A DNA stretch of 64,000 nucleotides from Thalassovita mediterranea (GTDB lineage Bacteria > Pseudomonadota > Alphaproteobacteria > Caulobacterales > Hyphomonadaceae), in assembly GCA_019448215.1 (NCBI GenBank), contig CP080408.1:1798001-1862000 (forward strand), read 5' to 3'. Within the stretch, counting starts at the first letter, position 1; the number at the start of each line of letters is the position of its first letter. Under the pieces are notes generated by a model that was not told the DNA's origin, did no database searches, and saw nothing but the letters and a program-made list of their open reading frames with translations. Positions 51,486-60,905 of this stretch are shown here, in pieces. A program made the translations under genes and the position numbers.

Positions 51486-53180
51486 ATGAGTATTTCTGAT
51501 CAAAATAAACGGTTGTCGCTACTCTCAAGGGTGCCGCATGAGGCCAGACTCGACCATAGGTTAATTTCTGGCGAAATGGAGAAGCGCCATGCTGGCATGA
51601 GTAGAAGCGAGCGTAGGAAGTTGGAAAAAGACGCGCGGCGTCTGACGCAGGCATATAAACAAATAATAGAGCGCAATTTTAAGTCCGGCGCTGGATATCC
51701 TGTTGATGCCCTCCTCAGGCATTTTGTGAATGAGTATACGAATAGATATGCTTCGTCCGGGCTTTATACGCAGCCTGTAAGTTTTAATTACATAGAACCG
51801 TTCTGCAAAATAGACTTTATAGAACGAAGCATTGCGCCTTTTGCTTCTCCCCTAAAAGAGCTCAATCATCTTTTCAGCTTCGCGGACTTTTTTGATTTCA
51901 TTACCTCCTCGGACGTGAAAATAGCGAATTTCGAGGAATTGGGTAAGCTGCAGGAGGATATAGTTTTCCATTTCACAGCGAATGGCAGTGTCTTGGACTT
52001 TAGTGTCAGAAACGATGAGGGACGAGAGTTTCTTTTTGCGGGATTTTCCTTCGTCAGGCGTGGCAACTCTCTACATTGGTATATGTTGGGTGGAGAGGTC
52101 CTTAGCGACGAAGAGTGGAAGGAGCGATGTGGAGAAGGCGCTCCGGAAATGGACTTAGAGAATACGCCGCCGTGGAAAATCGGTTTGGTCAACGAAATCG
52201 CGAATGAGCGGAAGACTGCGGGCGATCCACTCCCGCTGGAAGGGACAACCACCGCTATGAGAACAATCATCGCGGGTGAGATTGATCTCATAAGTCAGAA
52301 AATTTTGGGCCGGTGTCACATGATAGAAACCGAGCACACCTTCATGATGCGTTCTGACGATCCAATAATATTCGATTATATTAAAGATGAAGAAGCGCGG
52401 CAGGCGTTTATAGAAGAAAACATGCAGGCGATTAATTCGGCCAAAGCGATGTGGGATCTGTCAAAAGCGCTATTCGCGCTTCCACAGTATTTCAAACACA
52501 GGTTGAAAGTTCAGGAAAGAATATTGGTCGAGAGAGGGCAAAAAAAGCAATCCTTCACATCGAAAGGGGGCAAAGGCCTCAAACACCAATTTAAGACTGT
52601 CACTGCTGTAGAGTTTGTCTCGGATGACGGCATCGTATCAAGCAAGATCGACGTGCCGCATTTCATGGTTGAGACGGAGGGTCATTGGCGAAGATTAAAG
52701 GCCTCAAGTATTGGAACGGGCCCAAATGGTGAGAGCGTAACCGGTCGAACTTGGGTGAAAGCTCGCAATACTTGGCGAGATGAAGTTGACCAAGAGAATG
52801 TCGTTTATGTGAAATCCCTAATTTCGTCCGCTCAAAAAGATATTCAGGAACTTGTTGAAGCTCCTGAAGGGGACTTCGACCCCGCTGCCAGCGGAGTAGT
52901 TTACGTGATGCGGAATCCGGCCATGGAGGAAGGCATTTACAAAGTTGGTTGGACTTCTGGGACGGCAATAAATCGCGCGAGAGAACTTTCGGCGGCTACT
53001 GGTGTGGCAATACCTTTTTATGTGGTGAAAAGCTGGGTTCATGACAACCCTGAGGGGCTTGAGACTGCGGTACATGCCGCACTTCTGGCTTATCGGGTGA
53101 ATAACCGACGAGAATACTTCAAAGCGCCTCTCGAGACGATTGTTGCTATTGTGAACGCAGAAATCGCTAGGGGAGAATAA
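51486..53180 (+). CDS. Large protein with C-terminal T5orf172/GIY-YIG domain
   Basis: A 564-residue protein. Residues 471-555 form a T5orf172 (GIY-YIG superfamily) domain: VVYVMRNPAMEEGIYKVGWT, the RARELSAATGV helix with its Arg, the Glu in LETAVHAAL, and NNRREYFKAPLE. The first 470 residues are unrecognised, with a basic helical start (RSERRKLEKDARRLTQAY). Base composition is clearly more AT-rich than all neighbours, with AGA/ATA-type codons, which points to recent acquisition. It stands alone, flanked by repeats upstream and argB downstream. A nuclease or anti-mobile-element role is inference. Confidence 0.75.
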   Translation: MSISDQNKRLSLLSRVPHEARLDHRLISGEMEKRHAGMSRSERRKLEKDARRLTQAYKQIIERNFKSGAGYPVDALLRHFVNEYTNRYASSGLYTQPVSFNYIEPFCKIDFIERSIAPFASPLKELNHLFSFADFFDFITSSDVKIANFEELGKLQEDIVFHFTANGSVLDFSVRNDEGREFLFAGFSFVRRGNSLHWYMLGGEVLSDEEWKERCGEGAPEMDLENTPPWKIGLVNEIANERKTAGDPLPLEGTTTAMRTIIAGEIDLISQKILGRCHMIETEHTFMMRSDDPIIFDYIKDEEARQAFIEENMQAINSAKAMWDLSKALFALPQYFKHRLKVQERILVERGQKKQSFTSKGGKGLKHQFKTVTAVEFVSDDGIVSSKIDVPHFMVETEGHWRRLKASSIGTGPNGESVTGRTWVKARNTWRDEVDQENVVYVKSLISSAQKDIQELVEAPEGDFDPAASGVVYVMRNPAMEEGIYKVGWTSGTAINRARELSAATGVAIPFYVVKSWVHDNPEGLETAVHAALLAYRVNNRREYFKAPLETIVAIVNAEIARGE

Positions 53181-53265
53181 GTGGATTGCTGCACGAGCAA
53201 TATGAGGCCAGCAATGAAGAAGCCCGACCTTCCCCCACCTCCCAAAACCCGCTAAACGCGGCGCC

Positions 53266-54165
53266 ATGAGCGATACCCCCCATACCCCTGCGCAATTCAC
53301 CGCTGAAACCCTGTCTGAGGCGCTGCCCTATATCCAGCGCTATGACCGCCAGACCGTGGTCATCAAATATGGCGGGCATGCCATGGTGGATGAGGCCTTG
53401 TCAGAGGCGTTTGCGCGCGATGTCGTGCTGCTGAAGCATCTGGGTGTGAACCCGGTCATCGTGCATGGCGGGGGGCCGCAGATTGCGAGCCTTCTGGACC
53501 GGCTGTCCATCAAGTCAGAGTTTCGTGACGGGCTGCGGGTGACCGATGATGCGACGATGGAAGTGGTCGAGATGGTCCTGTCGGGCCCGATCAACAAATC
53601 CATCGTGCGGGCGATCAACAAGGCGGGCGGCAAGGCGGTGGGCCTCTCTGGCTCTGACGCTGACATGATGCGGGTCCGCCGCGCGACGCGCACGACACGC
53701 GACCCTGACAGCCATGTCGAGCAGGTGATCGACCTTGGCTATGTCGGTGAGCCGGAAGCGGTCGATGTGGCGGTGCTGAAACTGCTCACCAATTACGACC
53801 ATGACTTCATCCCGGTGATCGCGCCTGTGGGCGTCGATGCGAACGGCAAGCGCTATAACGTCAATGCCGACACGGCGGCGGGGGCGATTGCCTCTGCGCT
53901 GAAGGCGACGCGCCTTCTGCTGCTGACCGATGTGGCCGGCGTGCTGGACGGCAAGAAGGAACTGATCCGCGAGCTTAAGGCCGATGATGTGCCAGCGCTG
54001 GTGCGCGACGGGGTCGCGTCCGGCGGTATGATACCCAAGCTTGAAACGGCCGCGTCCGCCGTGAAGAATGGCGTCGGCGGGGCGGTCATTCTGGACGGAC
54101 GTGCGAAACATGCGCTTCTCATGGAGCTTTTCACAGAACACGGGGCCGGGACGATTGTCCTTTAG
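53266..54165 (+). CDS. argB: Acetylglutamate kinase
   Basis: A 299-residue amino-acid kinase that phosphorylates N-acetylglutamate, the second step of arginine synthesis. KYGGHAM is at residues 34-40, followed by VHGGGPQI, the substrate region [19 protein letters not shown], and [14 protein letters not shown] near the C terminus, all typical. Its last 11 nt overlap the TTG start of the DUF1036 gene. Confidence 0.97.
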   Translation: MSDTPHTPAQFTAETLSEALPYIQRYDRQTVVIKYGGHAMVDEALSEAFARDVVLLKHLGVNPVIVHGGGPQIASLLDRLSIKSEFRDGLRVTDDATMEVVEMVLSGPINKSIVRAINKAGGKAVGLSGSDADMMRVRRATRTTRDPDSHVEQVIDLGYVGEPEAVDVAVLKLLTNYDHDFIPVIAPVGVDANGKRYNVNADTAAGAIASALKATRLLLLTDVAGVLDGKKELIRELKADDVPALVRDGVASGGMIPKLETAASAVKNGVGGAVILDGRAKHALLMELFTEHGAGTIVL

Positions 54166-55201
54166 GCGGTTTGTAAGCGGGCTTTTCGCGGGCGCGGCGC
54201 TGGCCGTGGCTCTGCCCGGTGCGGCGGCGGCGCAAGGCGATAGCGGCCTTCCGGCGAGCCCGGGCGGCTGGCAGCTGTGCAATCAGACAAGCTATGTGGT
54301 TGAGGCGGCGACCGGCCGGTTCGAGGGCCAGGGCGTGACGGTCGAGGGGTGGACGCGGCTGCGGCCCGGCTCCTGCGAGGTTGCGCTGGAAGGGCCGCTG
54401 GAGCCGGGCGTGCATTACCTGTTCGGGCGGTCTTCGTCTGCGCACCGGGGTGGCCGCAAGGTCTGGGGCGGGGACAATGCCTATTGCGTCGATACGACGG
54501 GCAGCTTCTCTGTCGAGAGCCCGTCGCAATGCGCGTCCATGGGGCTGTCATCGCGCAAGTTCAGGCCGGTCCTGATCGAGGAGGCGGACGCCTGGACGAC
54601 GAGCTTCAAGGAGCTTGAGGACTATGACCTCGAAACGGCGGCGGCGGCCGGTGTGCAGCGCCTGCTGAACGAGGCGGACGTCTATGAGGGGCGGATTGAC
54701 GGCTATATCGGGCGCAATACGCGCGGCGCGATCCGCACTTTCCTGAATGAGAATGAGCTGAGCGCCGAGACGAGCGATGCCGAACTGGTCGATGTGCTGG
54801 AGCAGATTGCACGCGAGAAGGGGCGGGAGGTTGGCCTCACCCTCTGTAATCGCACGCATGAGCGGATCTGGGCGGCGATTGCGCGGCGAAAGGGCGAAGG
54901 CTGGGAGAGCCGCGGCTGGTGGCAGCTGGAATCTGGTGGTTGCGCGCGGGCGATCGATGATGCGCTGCTGAACGCGCCGCATTTCGTGTTCGCGGAGATG
55001 GAGACTGAGGACGGCACGCGGCGCCTTAAAGGGGCGAGCGACCTCTTCTGCGTGTCGCGTGGGCGGTTTGCGATTGCCGGGCGTGAGGATTGCGAGGCGT
55101 CGGCCTATCGCACCGTGTCCTTCAAGGGCACGGCGCCTGCGGCGGACGGGAAGCTCACCTATGAGTTCTTTGAGCGCGACTTTGACGAGGCGGCGGGCTG
55201 A
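54155..55201 (+). CDS. Secreted protein with two DUF1036 domains
   Basis: A 348-residue protein with a twin-Arg-containing signal peptide ([20 protein letters not shown]). Two DUF1036 domains, starting [20 protein letters not shown] and [20 protein letters not shown], flank a peptidoglycan-binding-like helical segment ([20 protein letters not shown]). Cysteine patterns are equal in the two copies (C...C...C). It probably binds cell wall in the periplasm. No ATG fits; TTG at 54155 opens the signal peptide and overlaps argB by 11 nt. Confidence 0.78.
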   Translation: MSFRRFVSGLFAGAALAVALPGAAAAQGDSGLPASPGGWQLCNQTSYVVEAATGRFEGQGVTVEGWTRLRPGSCEVALEGPLEPGVHYLFGRSSSAHRGGRKVWGGDNAYCVDTTGSFSVESPSQCASMGLSSRKFRPVLIEEADAWTTSFKELEDYDLETAAAAGVQRLLNEADVYEGRIDGYIGRNTRGAIRTFLNENELSAETSDAELVDVLEQIAREKGREVGLTLCNRTHERIWAAIARRKGEGWESRGWWQLESGGCARAIDDALLNAPHFVFAEMETEDGTRRLKGASDLFCVSRGRFAIAGREDCEASAYRTVSFKGTAPAADGKLTYEFFERDFDEAAG

Positions 55202-55938
55202 TGGCGTTGGCAGATGAGTTTGAGGCGCTGGCGGGGCGCGACACTTGGGTGTTCGACCTCGACAATACGCTCTATCCGGCCGAGTGCGACCTCTTCGCCG
55301 AGATCGACCAGCGGATGACGGATTTCGTCGCGCGCTTCCTGCGCATGGAGCGGAACGAGGCGCGGGCGCTGCAGAAGCGGTATTATGCCGAGCATGGCAC
55401 GACCCTGCGCGGCATGATGACGATGCATGGCATGTCGCCTGAGGACTTCCTTGCGCATGTGCATGAGATCGACCTCTCGCCGCTGCCGCACCTGCCGGAC
55501 CTCTGTGAGGTGATCGCGGCGCTGCCGGGGCGCAAGCTCGTCTATACCAATGGCTCGCGCCGCCACGCAGAGCGCGTGACCGAGTATATGAAGCTGGGGG
55601 CAAGTTTCGATGGCCTGTTCGGCATCGAGGACAGCGATTATGCGCCGAAGCCGACGCAGTCTGCCTATGACGCCTTCTGCCGCCATCATGATGTCGACCC
55701 GGCGCGGGCGGTCTTCTTTGAGGACCTTGAGCGCAACCTGAAGCCCGCCCATGCGATGGGCTTTGCGACTGTGCTAGTCCACTCAAAGAAGGACTGGAGC
55801 CATGAGCCGGTCGAGGCGCGGCCTGCGGGGGCGGATGACGCCGACCACCCGCATGTCGACTATCTGACCGACGACCTCACGGGCTTCCTGCAGGGCGTCC
55901 TGCAGGTGGTGCGCCCCGGAGCTGTCCGGGGCCTCTGA
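55201..55938 (+). CDS. Pyrimidine 5'-nucleotidase (SDT1-like HAD)
   Basis: A 245-residue HAD-superfamily phosphatase of the pyrimidine 5'-nucleotidase group that removes phosphate from UMP/CMP-type nucleotides. Catalytic aspartates Asp19 and Asp21 are in VFDLDNTLYP; motif II is VYTNGSRRHA, and motifs III-IV are in KPTQSAYDAF and VFFEDLERNL. Its ATG overlaps the DUF1036 stop by one base. This gene near argB is a known alphaproteobacterial arrangement. Confidence 0.92.
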   Translation: MALADEFEALAGRDTWVFDLDNTLYPAECDLFAEIDQRMTDFVARFLRMERNEARALQKRYYAEHGTTLRGMMTMHGMSPEDFLAHVHEIDLSPLPHLPDLCEVIAALPGRKLVYTNGSRRHAERVTEYMKLGASFDGLFGIEDSDYAPKPTQSAYDAFCRHHDVDPARAVFFEDLERNLKPAHAMGFATVLVHSKKDWSHEPVEARPAGADDADHPHVDYLTDDLTGFLQGVLQVVRPGAVRGL

Positions 55939-55947
55939 GGACCTTGT

Positions 55948-56121
55948 TCAGGTGACTTTCTTGAACACCGTCAGGCCGAGGATAAGCAGGACGGCGAAGA
56001 TCACCAGGGCGGCGATAAAGAGGAACATCGCAATATCGACGGCGACGCCGGCAATGCCTGTGAGGCCGAGCAGGCCTGCGATCAGGGCGATGATGAGGAA
56101 GACGAAGGCGAGCTTGATCAT
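55948..56121 (-). CDS. DUF1328 small membrane protein
   Basis: A 57-residue protein with two membrane helices: IKLAFVFLIIALIAGLLGLT and VDIAMFLFIAALVIFAVLLI, joined by GIAGVA, the DUF1328/YtjA pattern. Function unknown, often stress-induced. Start MIKLAF at 56121 matches the family; a GTG at 56136 is the only alternative. It is convergent with the nucleotidase gene. Confidence 0.87.
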   Translation of the reverse strand: MIKLAFVFLIIALIAGLLGLTGIAGVAVDIAMFLFIAALVIFAVLLILGLTVFKKVT

Positions 56122-56314
56122 GGGGTACGCTTTCACGGTCGGTTTGAGTTTGTCTTCCTGAGAAAACCCGCTTGGTGCCTTTCAGGTTCCGGCAGACATT
56201 CGGGCACCCGGCCCATTCCTGTTCTCCAATCACACCGCTTTCCCTTGCGTGCACGATTGCCATAACGCGTTCCAAAAGCGACCATGGCAGCAAAAGACAA
56301 GGGAGAGACAGGCC

Positions 56315-58870
56315 ATGAAACTGGATATTGCGACAACTGCATTGCTGGCCCAGTTCGCACAGGCGGACGGCCCGCCCATGTATGAGCTGAGCCCGGATGA
56401 AGCCCGGATGATCGGCGAGGGCATGGCGAGCGCCTATCCCGACGGCCCGGAAATGGCCGAAACGCGCGACATCGAGATCCCGGCAAGCGACGGCGCGAAG
56501 ATCCGCGCGCGCATCCATCGCCCGGTCGACAAGCCGAAGGGCGTGATGGTCTTCTATCATGGCGGCGGCTGGGTCCTGTCGAACATTGACCAGTATGACT
56601 GTGTCGGGCGCCAGCTGGCCGAGCGCACGGCGTGCACCGTGCTGCTGGTCGACTATCGCAAGGCGCCAGAGCATCGCTATCCGACGGCAGCGAATGATGC
56701 CTGGGACGCGCTGAACTGGGCAGCGGCGAACCTGAAAACGCTGGGCGGCGCTGACCTGCCCATCATGGTGGGCGGCGACAGTGCGGGCGGCAATCTCGCA
56801 GCGATCGTCTGCCAGAAGGCGAAGGCCGCTGGCGCGCCGAAGATCGCGCTTCAGATGCTGGTCTACCCGGTGACCGACTGCGACATGACGCGGCCGTCTT
56901 ACGCGAACATGGACAACCAGCTGCTGCTCAATACGCCGATGATGAAGTACTTCTGGGACCATTATGCGCCGAATGAGCCCGACCGGAAGAATGTCGATGC
57001 GTCGCCTCTGCACGCCAAGGATCTGTCCGGCCTGCCGCCAGCGGTTGTGGTGACGGCGGAGTACGACATCCTGCGCGAAGAGAGCGAGGCCTATGCCGAC
57101 GCGCTGCGCAAGGCGGGCGTGCCGGTCACCTTCAAACAGTTCGACCGGCAGATGCATAATTTCTTCGCCATGCCGGGCCTTCTGCCTGCACAGGCAAAGG
57201 CTATCGACTATGTCGGCGACCAGATCGATCAGCACCTTGGCCGCTATTCGCAGGCCGATGCGGTGGTCGTGGGCGCAGGCTTTGCGGGCATGTACCAGCT
57301 CAAGCGCCTGCGAGAGATGGGGCTGAAGACACGCGTCATCGAGGCGGGCGACGATGTCGGCGGGACCTGGTACTGGAACCGCTATCCGGGCGCACGCTGC
57401 GACATTGAAAGCCTTGGCTATTCCTATGGCTTTGACCCGGAGCTGGAGCAGGACTGGAGCTGGAGCGAGCGCTATGCGACGCAGCCGGAAATCCTGTCCT
57501 ATGCAGAACATGTGGCCAAACGCTATGACCTGAAGAAGGACATCACCTTCGAGATGCGCGTGACGCGTGCGATCTATGATGAGGATACCTCGCGCTGGAC
57601 GATCTATACCGATACGGGCGAGGCGATCTCTGCCAAGTATTTCATCATGGCGACGGGCTGTCTGTCTGTGCCGAAGGAGCCCGATATCGAAGGCGCAGAC
57701 AGCTTTGAAGGCCCGACCTATGTCACCGGTCGCTGGCCGCATGAGGGCGTCGATTTTACCGGCAAGAAAGTCGCCGTCATCGGCACGGGCTCTTCAGCCA
57801 TTCAGGCCATTCCGCATATCGCAGAGCAGGCAAGCCAGCTGACCGTCTATCAGCGCACGCCGGCCTATTCTCTGCCTGCGGGCAACCGGCCGCTGACCAA
57901 TCAGGAAGTCTCTGACATGAAAGGCCGCTACCGCGACTTTCGTGAGGAGCAGAAGTATAATTTCGCAGGTATTCCAAAGCCGGAGCGGGCGCTGGAGCCT
58001 GCGGCCATGGTGCCAGCTGAGGAGCGCCAGCGGCGCCTTGAAGAAGGCTGGACGCAGGGCCTGACGGGCCTGACGACCAAGTTCGCCGACGCGCTGGCGG
58101 ACGAGGAGTCCAATGCGATCATCGCTGACTTCATTCGCGAGCGGATCAAGGCGCGCGTGAAGGACCCTGAAATTGCCGAGACGCTGACGCCGTATTCGTA
58201 TCCGTTCGGCACGAAGCGGCCATGTCTCGACACCAATTTCTATGAGACCTTCAACCGCGATAATGTGACCCTGGTCGACCTTCGCAAGACGCCGATGGAG
58301 AAGGTCACGCCGAGAGGCATCAAGACGAGCGCGGGCGAGGAAGACTTCGACGTGATCGTCTTTGCGACCGGGTTCGATGCGATGACCGGTGCGCTGCTCA
58401 AGGTGGATATTCGCGGCAAGGGCGGCACGGCGCTGCGCGACAAGTGGGCGAACGGGCCGCATACCTATCTCGGCATCGCGATTGCCGGTTTCCCGAACCT
58501 GTTCACGATTACCGGGCCGTCCAGCCCGTCAGTCCTCTCCAACATGATGGTCTCCATCGAGCAGCATGTGGACTGGGTGAGCGACTGTATCGGCTGGATG
58601 CGTGAGCGCGGTCTGGAAACGATTGAGCCGACAGAGGCCGCCGAAGAAGAGTGGGCCGAGCACAATGAGGCGATGGCAAACCAGACCCTCTTTCCGCAGG
58701 CCAATAGCTGGTACATTGGTGCCAATGTGCCGGGCAAGCCGCGCACCTTCATGGCCTATGTCGCAGGCGTCGATGTCTACCGCATCATCTGCGACCAGAT
58801 CGCCGCCAGCGGCTATCACGGCTTCGAAACGGCAAAGGCGAAACAGCGTCTGGAAGCGGTTTCGGCCTAG
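56315..58870 (+). CDS. Esterase-Baeyer-Villiger monooxygenase fusion protein
   Basis: An 851-residue two-enzyme chain. Residues 1-310 are an HSL-type (family IV) alpha/beta hydrolase: HGGGW from His82, GDSAGG with Ser156, and the acid/His in TAEYDILREE and MHNFF. From residue 315 a class B flavin monooxygenase follows: FAD site GAGFAG (320-325), the BVMO fingerprint region FEGPTYVTGRWP (464-475), and NADPH site GTGSSA from Gly490. A BVMO makes an ester from a ketone, which the esterase could then split. The fingerprint His is replaced by Val. AGGGAGAG precedes ATG 56315. Confidence 0.85.
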   Translation: MKLDIATTALLAQFAQADGPPMYELSPDEARMIGEGMASAYPDGPEMAETRDIEIPASDGAKIRARIHRPVDKPKGVMVFYHGGGWVLSNIDQYDCVGRQLAERTACTVLLVDYRKAPEHRYPTAANDAWDALNWAAANLKTLGGADLPIMVGGDSAGGNLAAIVCQKAKAAGAPKIALQMLVYPVTDCDMTRPSYANMDNQLLLNTPMMKYFWDHYAPNEPDRKNVDASPLHAKDLSGLPPAVVVTAEYDILREESEAYADALRKAGVPVTFKQFDRQMHNFFAMPGLLPAQAKAIDYVGDQIDQHLGRYSQADAVVVGAGFAGMYQLKRLREMGLKTRVIEAGDDVGGTWYWNRYPGARCDIESLGYSYGFDPELEQDWSWSERYATQPEILSYAEHVAKRYDLKKDITFEMRVTRAIYDEDTSRWTIYTDTGEAISAKYFIMATGCLSVPKEPDIEGADSFEGPTYVTGRWPHEGVDFTGKKVAVIGTGSSAIQAIPHIAEQASQLTVYQRTPAYSLPAGNRPLTNQEVSDMKGRYRDFREEQKYNFAGIPKPERALEPAAMVPAEERQRRLEEGWTQGLTGLTTKFADALADEESNAIIADFIRERIKARVKDPEIAETLTPYSYPFGTKRPCLDTNFYETFNRDNVTLVDLRKTPMEKVTPRGIKTSAGEEDFDVIVFATGFDAMTGALLKVDIRGKGGTALRDKWANGPHTYLGIAIAGFPNLFTITGPSSPSVLSNMMVSIEQHVDWVSDCIGWMRERGLETIEPTEAAEEEWAEHNEAMANQTLFPQANSWYIGANVPGKPRTFMAYVAGVDVYRIICDQIAASGYHGFETAKAKQRLEAVSA

Positions 58871-58879
58871 GCTTCGCTG

Positions 58880-59548
58880 ATGGATCTTCCCGGCCCTATC
58901 CGCGAGCTTGCTCACCGACTTGGTGCTAGCGAAGCGGCGGGGACGGGCCATGTCCGCTTCTCGCAGTCCGGGCGCATGCGTCAGGATGCGACCTCGCGCT
59001 GGATGTCGTTCCGGGCGGCGCAGACAATTTCCCTGAGCGAATGTGCGTTCGACTGGCGGGCGCGTACGGGACCGTTCGGTCTTGTTCACGTGCGCGACTG
59101 TCTGAGAGATGGTGAAGGGCAGATTGGCGTCAGCGTGCTGGGGCTTGTCCCGATGGTCCGTGTCAGTTCATCGCCGGACGCAACACGTGGAGAGCTGCTG
59201 CGGTATCTTGCCGAACTGCCGTGGGCGCCCGGTGCCATGCTGCAGAACCCTCATCTCGAATGGGAAGCAAGCGGTGATGCAATCATCGTGCGTGCCAAGT
59301 TGGGCGAGGTGGCTGGCGAGATCCGGTTCTCGCTGGATGATGAGGGGTATATCGCCGAGGCCTATGCGGTGGATCGCCCGCGCGCGGTAAAGGGCGGGTT
59401 CGAGACGGCACCATGGCGGGGCCCGTTCGGAGACTATCGAAAGATCAGGGGTATGGTCATCCCGCATGCCGCCGAGGTCGCATGGCTGGAGAATGGTGGC
59501 GAGGTTACCGTCTGGGAGGGTCGGCTTCAGAGCTGGGAGGCCTGCTAG
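58880..59548 (+). CDS. DUF6544-type protein
   Basis: A 222-residue protein of the DUF6544/DUF6920 group by pattern: GHVRFSQSGRMRQDATSRWM, then FDWRARTGPFGLVHVRDCLR, LLRYLAELPWAPGAMLQNPH and the C-terminal IPHAAEVAWLENGGEVTVWEG. The fold is likely a lipocalin-like or LolA-like beta barrel with no signal peptide. It begins 9 nt after the fusion gene's stop and is probably in the same operon, though a role in ketone turnover is unsupported. It ends in CTAG shared with the convergent regulator. Confidence 0.72.
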   Translation: MDLPGPIRELAHRLGASEAAGTGHVRFSQSGRMRQDATSRWMSFRAAQTISLSECAFDWRARTGPFGLVHVRDCLRDGEGQIGVSVLGLVPMVRVSSSPDATRGELLRYLAELPWAPGAMLQNPHLEWEASGDAIIVRAKLGEVAGEIRFSLDDEGYIAEAYAVDRPRAVKGGFETAPWRGPFGDYRKIRGMVIPHAAEVAWLENGGEVTVWEGRLQSWEAC

Positions 59549-60777
59549 CAGGCCTCGTCCGTGGCGCGGGCGAGGTCTCTGCACAGCTCATCGGCGGTTT
59601 CCCTGTCGCCATACTGGCTGAGCAAGGCCGCGAGGCCTCTTACGGCGTCTGGGTTGAGCGGATCGAGGGCGAGTACGCGGCGATACCAGAGCTCGGCGTC
59701 CTGCGGCTGGCTGCTGGCGACTTTCGCCTCGGCGATCGCGAGCCCGACGTCGCTATGCCAGGGGCGGATGGCGACGGGGTCGCTCTGATAGCTGCGGTCC
59801 ATCGCCGTCCAGGCCTGTTCCAGATAGGGCGTCGAGCGGGCAGGCTGCCCCATCAAGCCGGCAAGTTCTGACAGGTTGATCATCGTCCCCCAGTCATCAG
59901 GATTGATAACGAGGGCGCGTTCATAGGCGCGCTCGGCCGCCTCGAAATCCTGCCTTGCAGCCAAGGCGAGGCCAAGCGCGCGCCAGGCGCGGGCATGGGA
60001 CGGATCAATTTCGGTAGCCTGCTGCGCAAGGGCGATGGCGCGGTCGAGGCGGGCAATCGCCTCATCTGATCGGAGCCAGCCGCTTTCGAGGGCCTCTGTC
60101 AGCGTCGTGCGGTCGGCTTCGCCCTCAGTTTTGCCCTGATAGCGGATGACGCGCTGTGTCAGCGCGTTGGAGAGCCCGGCAAGGGCGGCGGCATTGTCTG
60201 GCGTCTCATCAAGGACGGACTGGTAGAGTTGCAGCGCCGCTTCATTATCGGTCCGGGTGAACTGACTGTAGAAGCCGTCGGCGCGGGCGATACGCTCATC
60301 GTTGGCTGCGGGCGCCGTGTCGTCGGTGGGCGTTGACGTGTTTGAGCCGAAGAACACCAGCCCGGCGATGAGGACGAGAAGGCAGGCGGCGAGACCGACC
60401 CAGTGGACACGGCCGAAGCGATTAGCGGCTGGCTCGTTAGCTGTCTGGGCGGGTGCGGGCGGATGCGAAACCTCAGCGATGAGCCGGTAGCCGCGCTTTG
60501 GCACAGTCGCGATGTAGCGCGTATTCCTCGCATCATCGCCGAGCGCCTTGCGGAGTTTGAAGATGCTGCGGGTCAGGGCATCGTCATTGACGTGGACGTC
60601 GCCCCAAAGCGCGTCTGCAATCTCGGTTTTGGAGAAGACCTCGCCCGGCTTGCTGGCCAGCAGCATGAGAAGGTCCATGACGCGCGGTTCGACCTCCACC
60701 TCGCCATCTGGCCCGATGAGACGGTTCGTTGCAGGAACTGCCTGCCAATCGCCAATGATGACACGCGGTCCGGACAT
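59545..60777 (-). CDS. CadC/ToxR-like transmembrane regulator with TPR domain
   Basis: A 410-residue membrane-bound transcription factor. Residues 1-105 are an OmpR-type winged helix (VEVEPRVMDLLMLLASKPGE, SIFKLRKALGDDARNTRYIA, VPKRGYRLIAEV). A single membrane helix spans about 124-145. Periplasmic residues 165-410 form TPR repeats (LGLALAARQDFEAAERAYER). DNA binding is thus at the membrane with a periplasmic sensor. It is divergent from the S41 peptidase gene, the most likely regulated target. Confidence 0.88.
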   Translation of the reverse strand: MSGPRVIIGDWQAVPATNRLIGPDGEVEVEPRVMDLLMLLASKPGEVFSKTEIADALWGDVHVNDDALTRSIFKLRKALGDDARNTRYIATVPKRGYRLIAEVSHPPAPAQTANEPAANRFGRVHWVGLAACLLVLIAGLVFFGSNTSTPTDDTAPAANDERIARADGFYSQFTRTDNEAALQLYQSVLDETPDNAAALAGLSNALTQRVIRYQGKTEGEADRTTLTEALESGWLRSDEAIARLDRAIALAQQATEIDPSHARAWRALGLALAARQDFEAAERAYERALVINPDDWGTMINLSELAGLMGQPARSTPYLEQAWTAMDRSYQSDPVAIRPWHSDVGLAIAEAKVASSQPQDAELWYRRVLALDPLNPDAVRGLAALLSQYGDRETADELCRDLARATDEAC

Positions 60778-60905
60778 AGGGCCTTATAGGCGTGAGATGG
60801 CTGGAATAAAAAGGTCAGAACTTCAGGACGGTGTGGTCATGGTCATTTCGACGGTTGGGCGGCTGGTGTGCGGCCATCATGATCAAGGCACGTAAAGGAC
60901 ACACC

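Noticed and set aside
50810-53180. Complete insertion sequence or prophage fragment
   Set aside because: No transposase, integrase or structural phage gene is present; only composition and the T5orf172 domain suggest transfer.
55877-57742. 621-residue minus-strand open frame
   Set aside because: It lies opposite the esterase-monooxygenase fusion and the end of the nucleotidase gene, has no recognisable domain, and is an antisense frame typical of GC-rich DNA.
56315-58870. Sequencing or assembly error joining two genes
   Set aside because: The linker of a few residues is in frame with no stop, both domains are complete at the junction, and codon use is even; a real fusion is simpler. Read coverage could not be checked.
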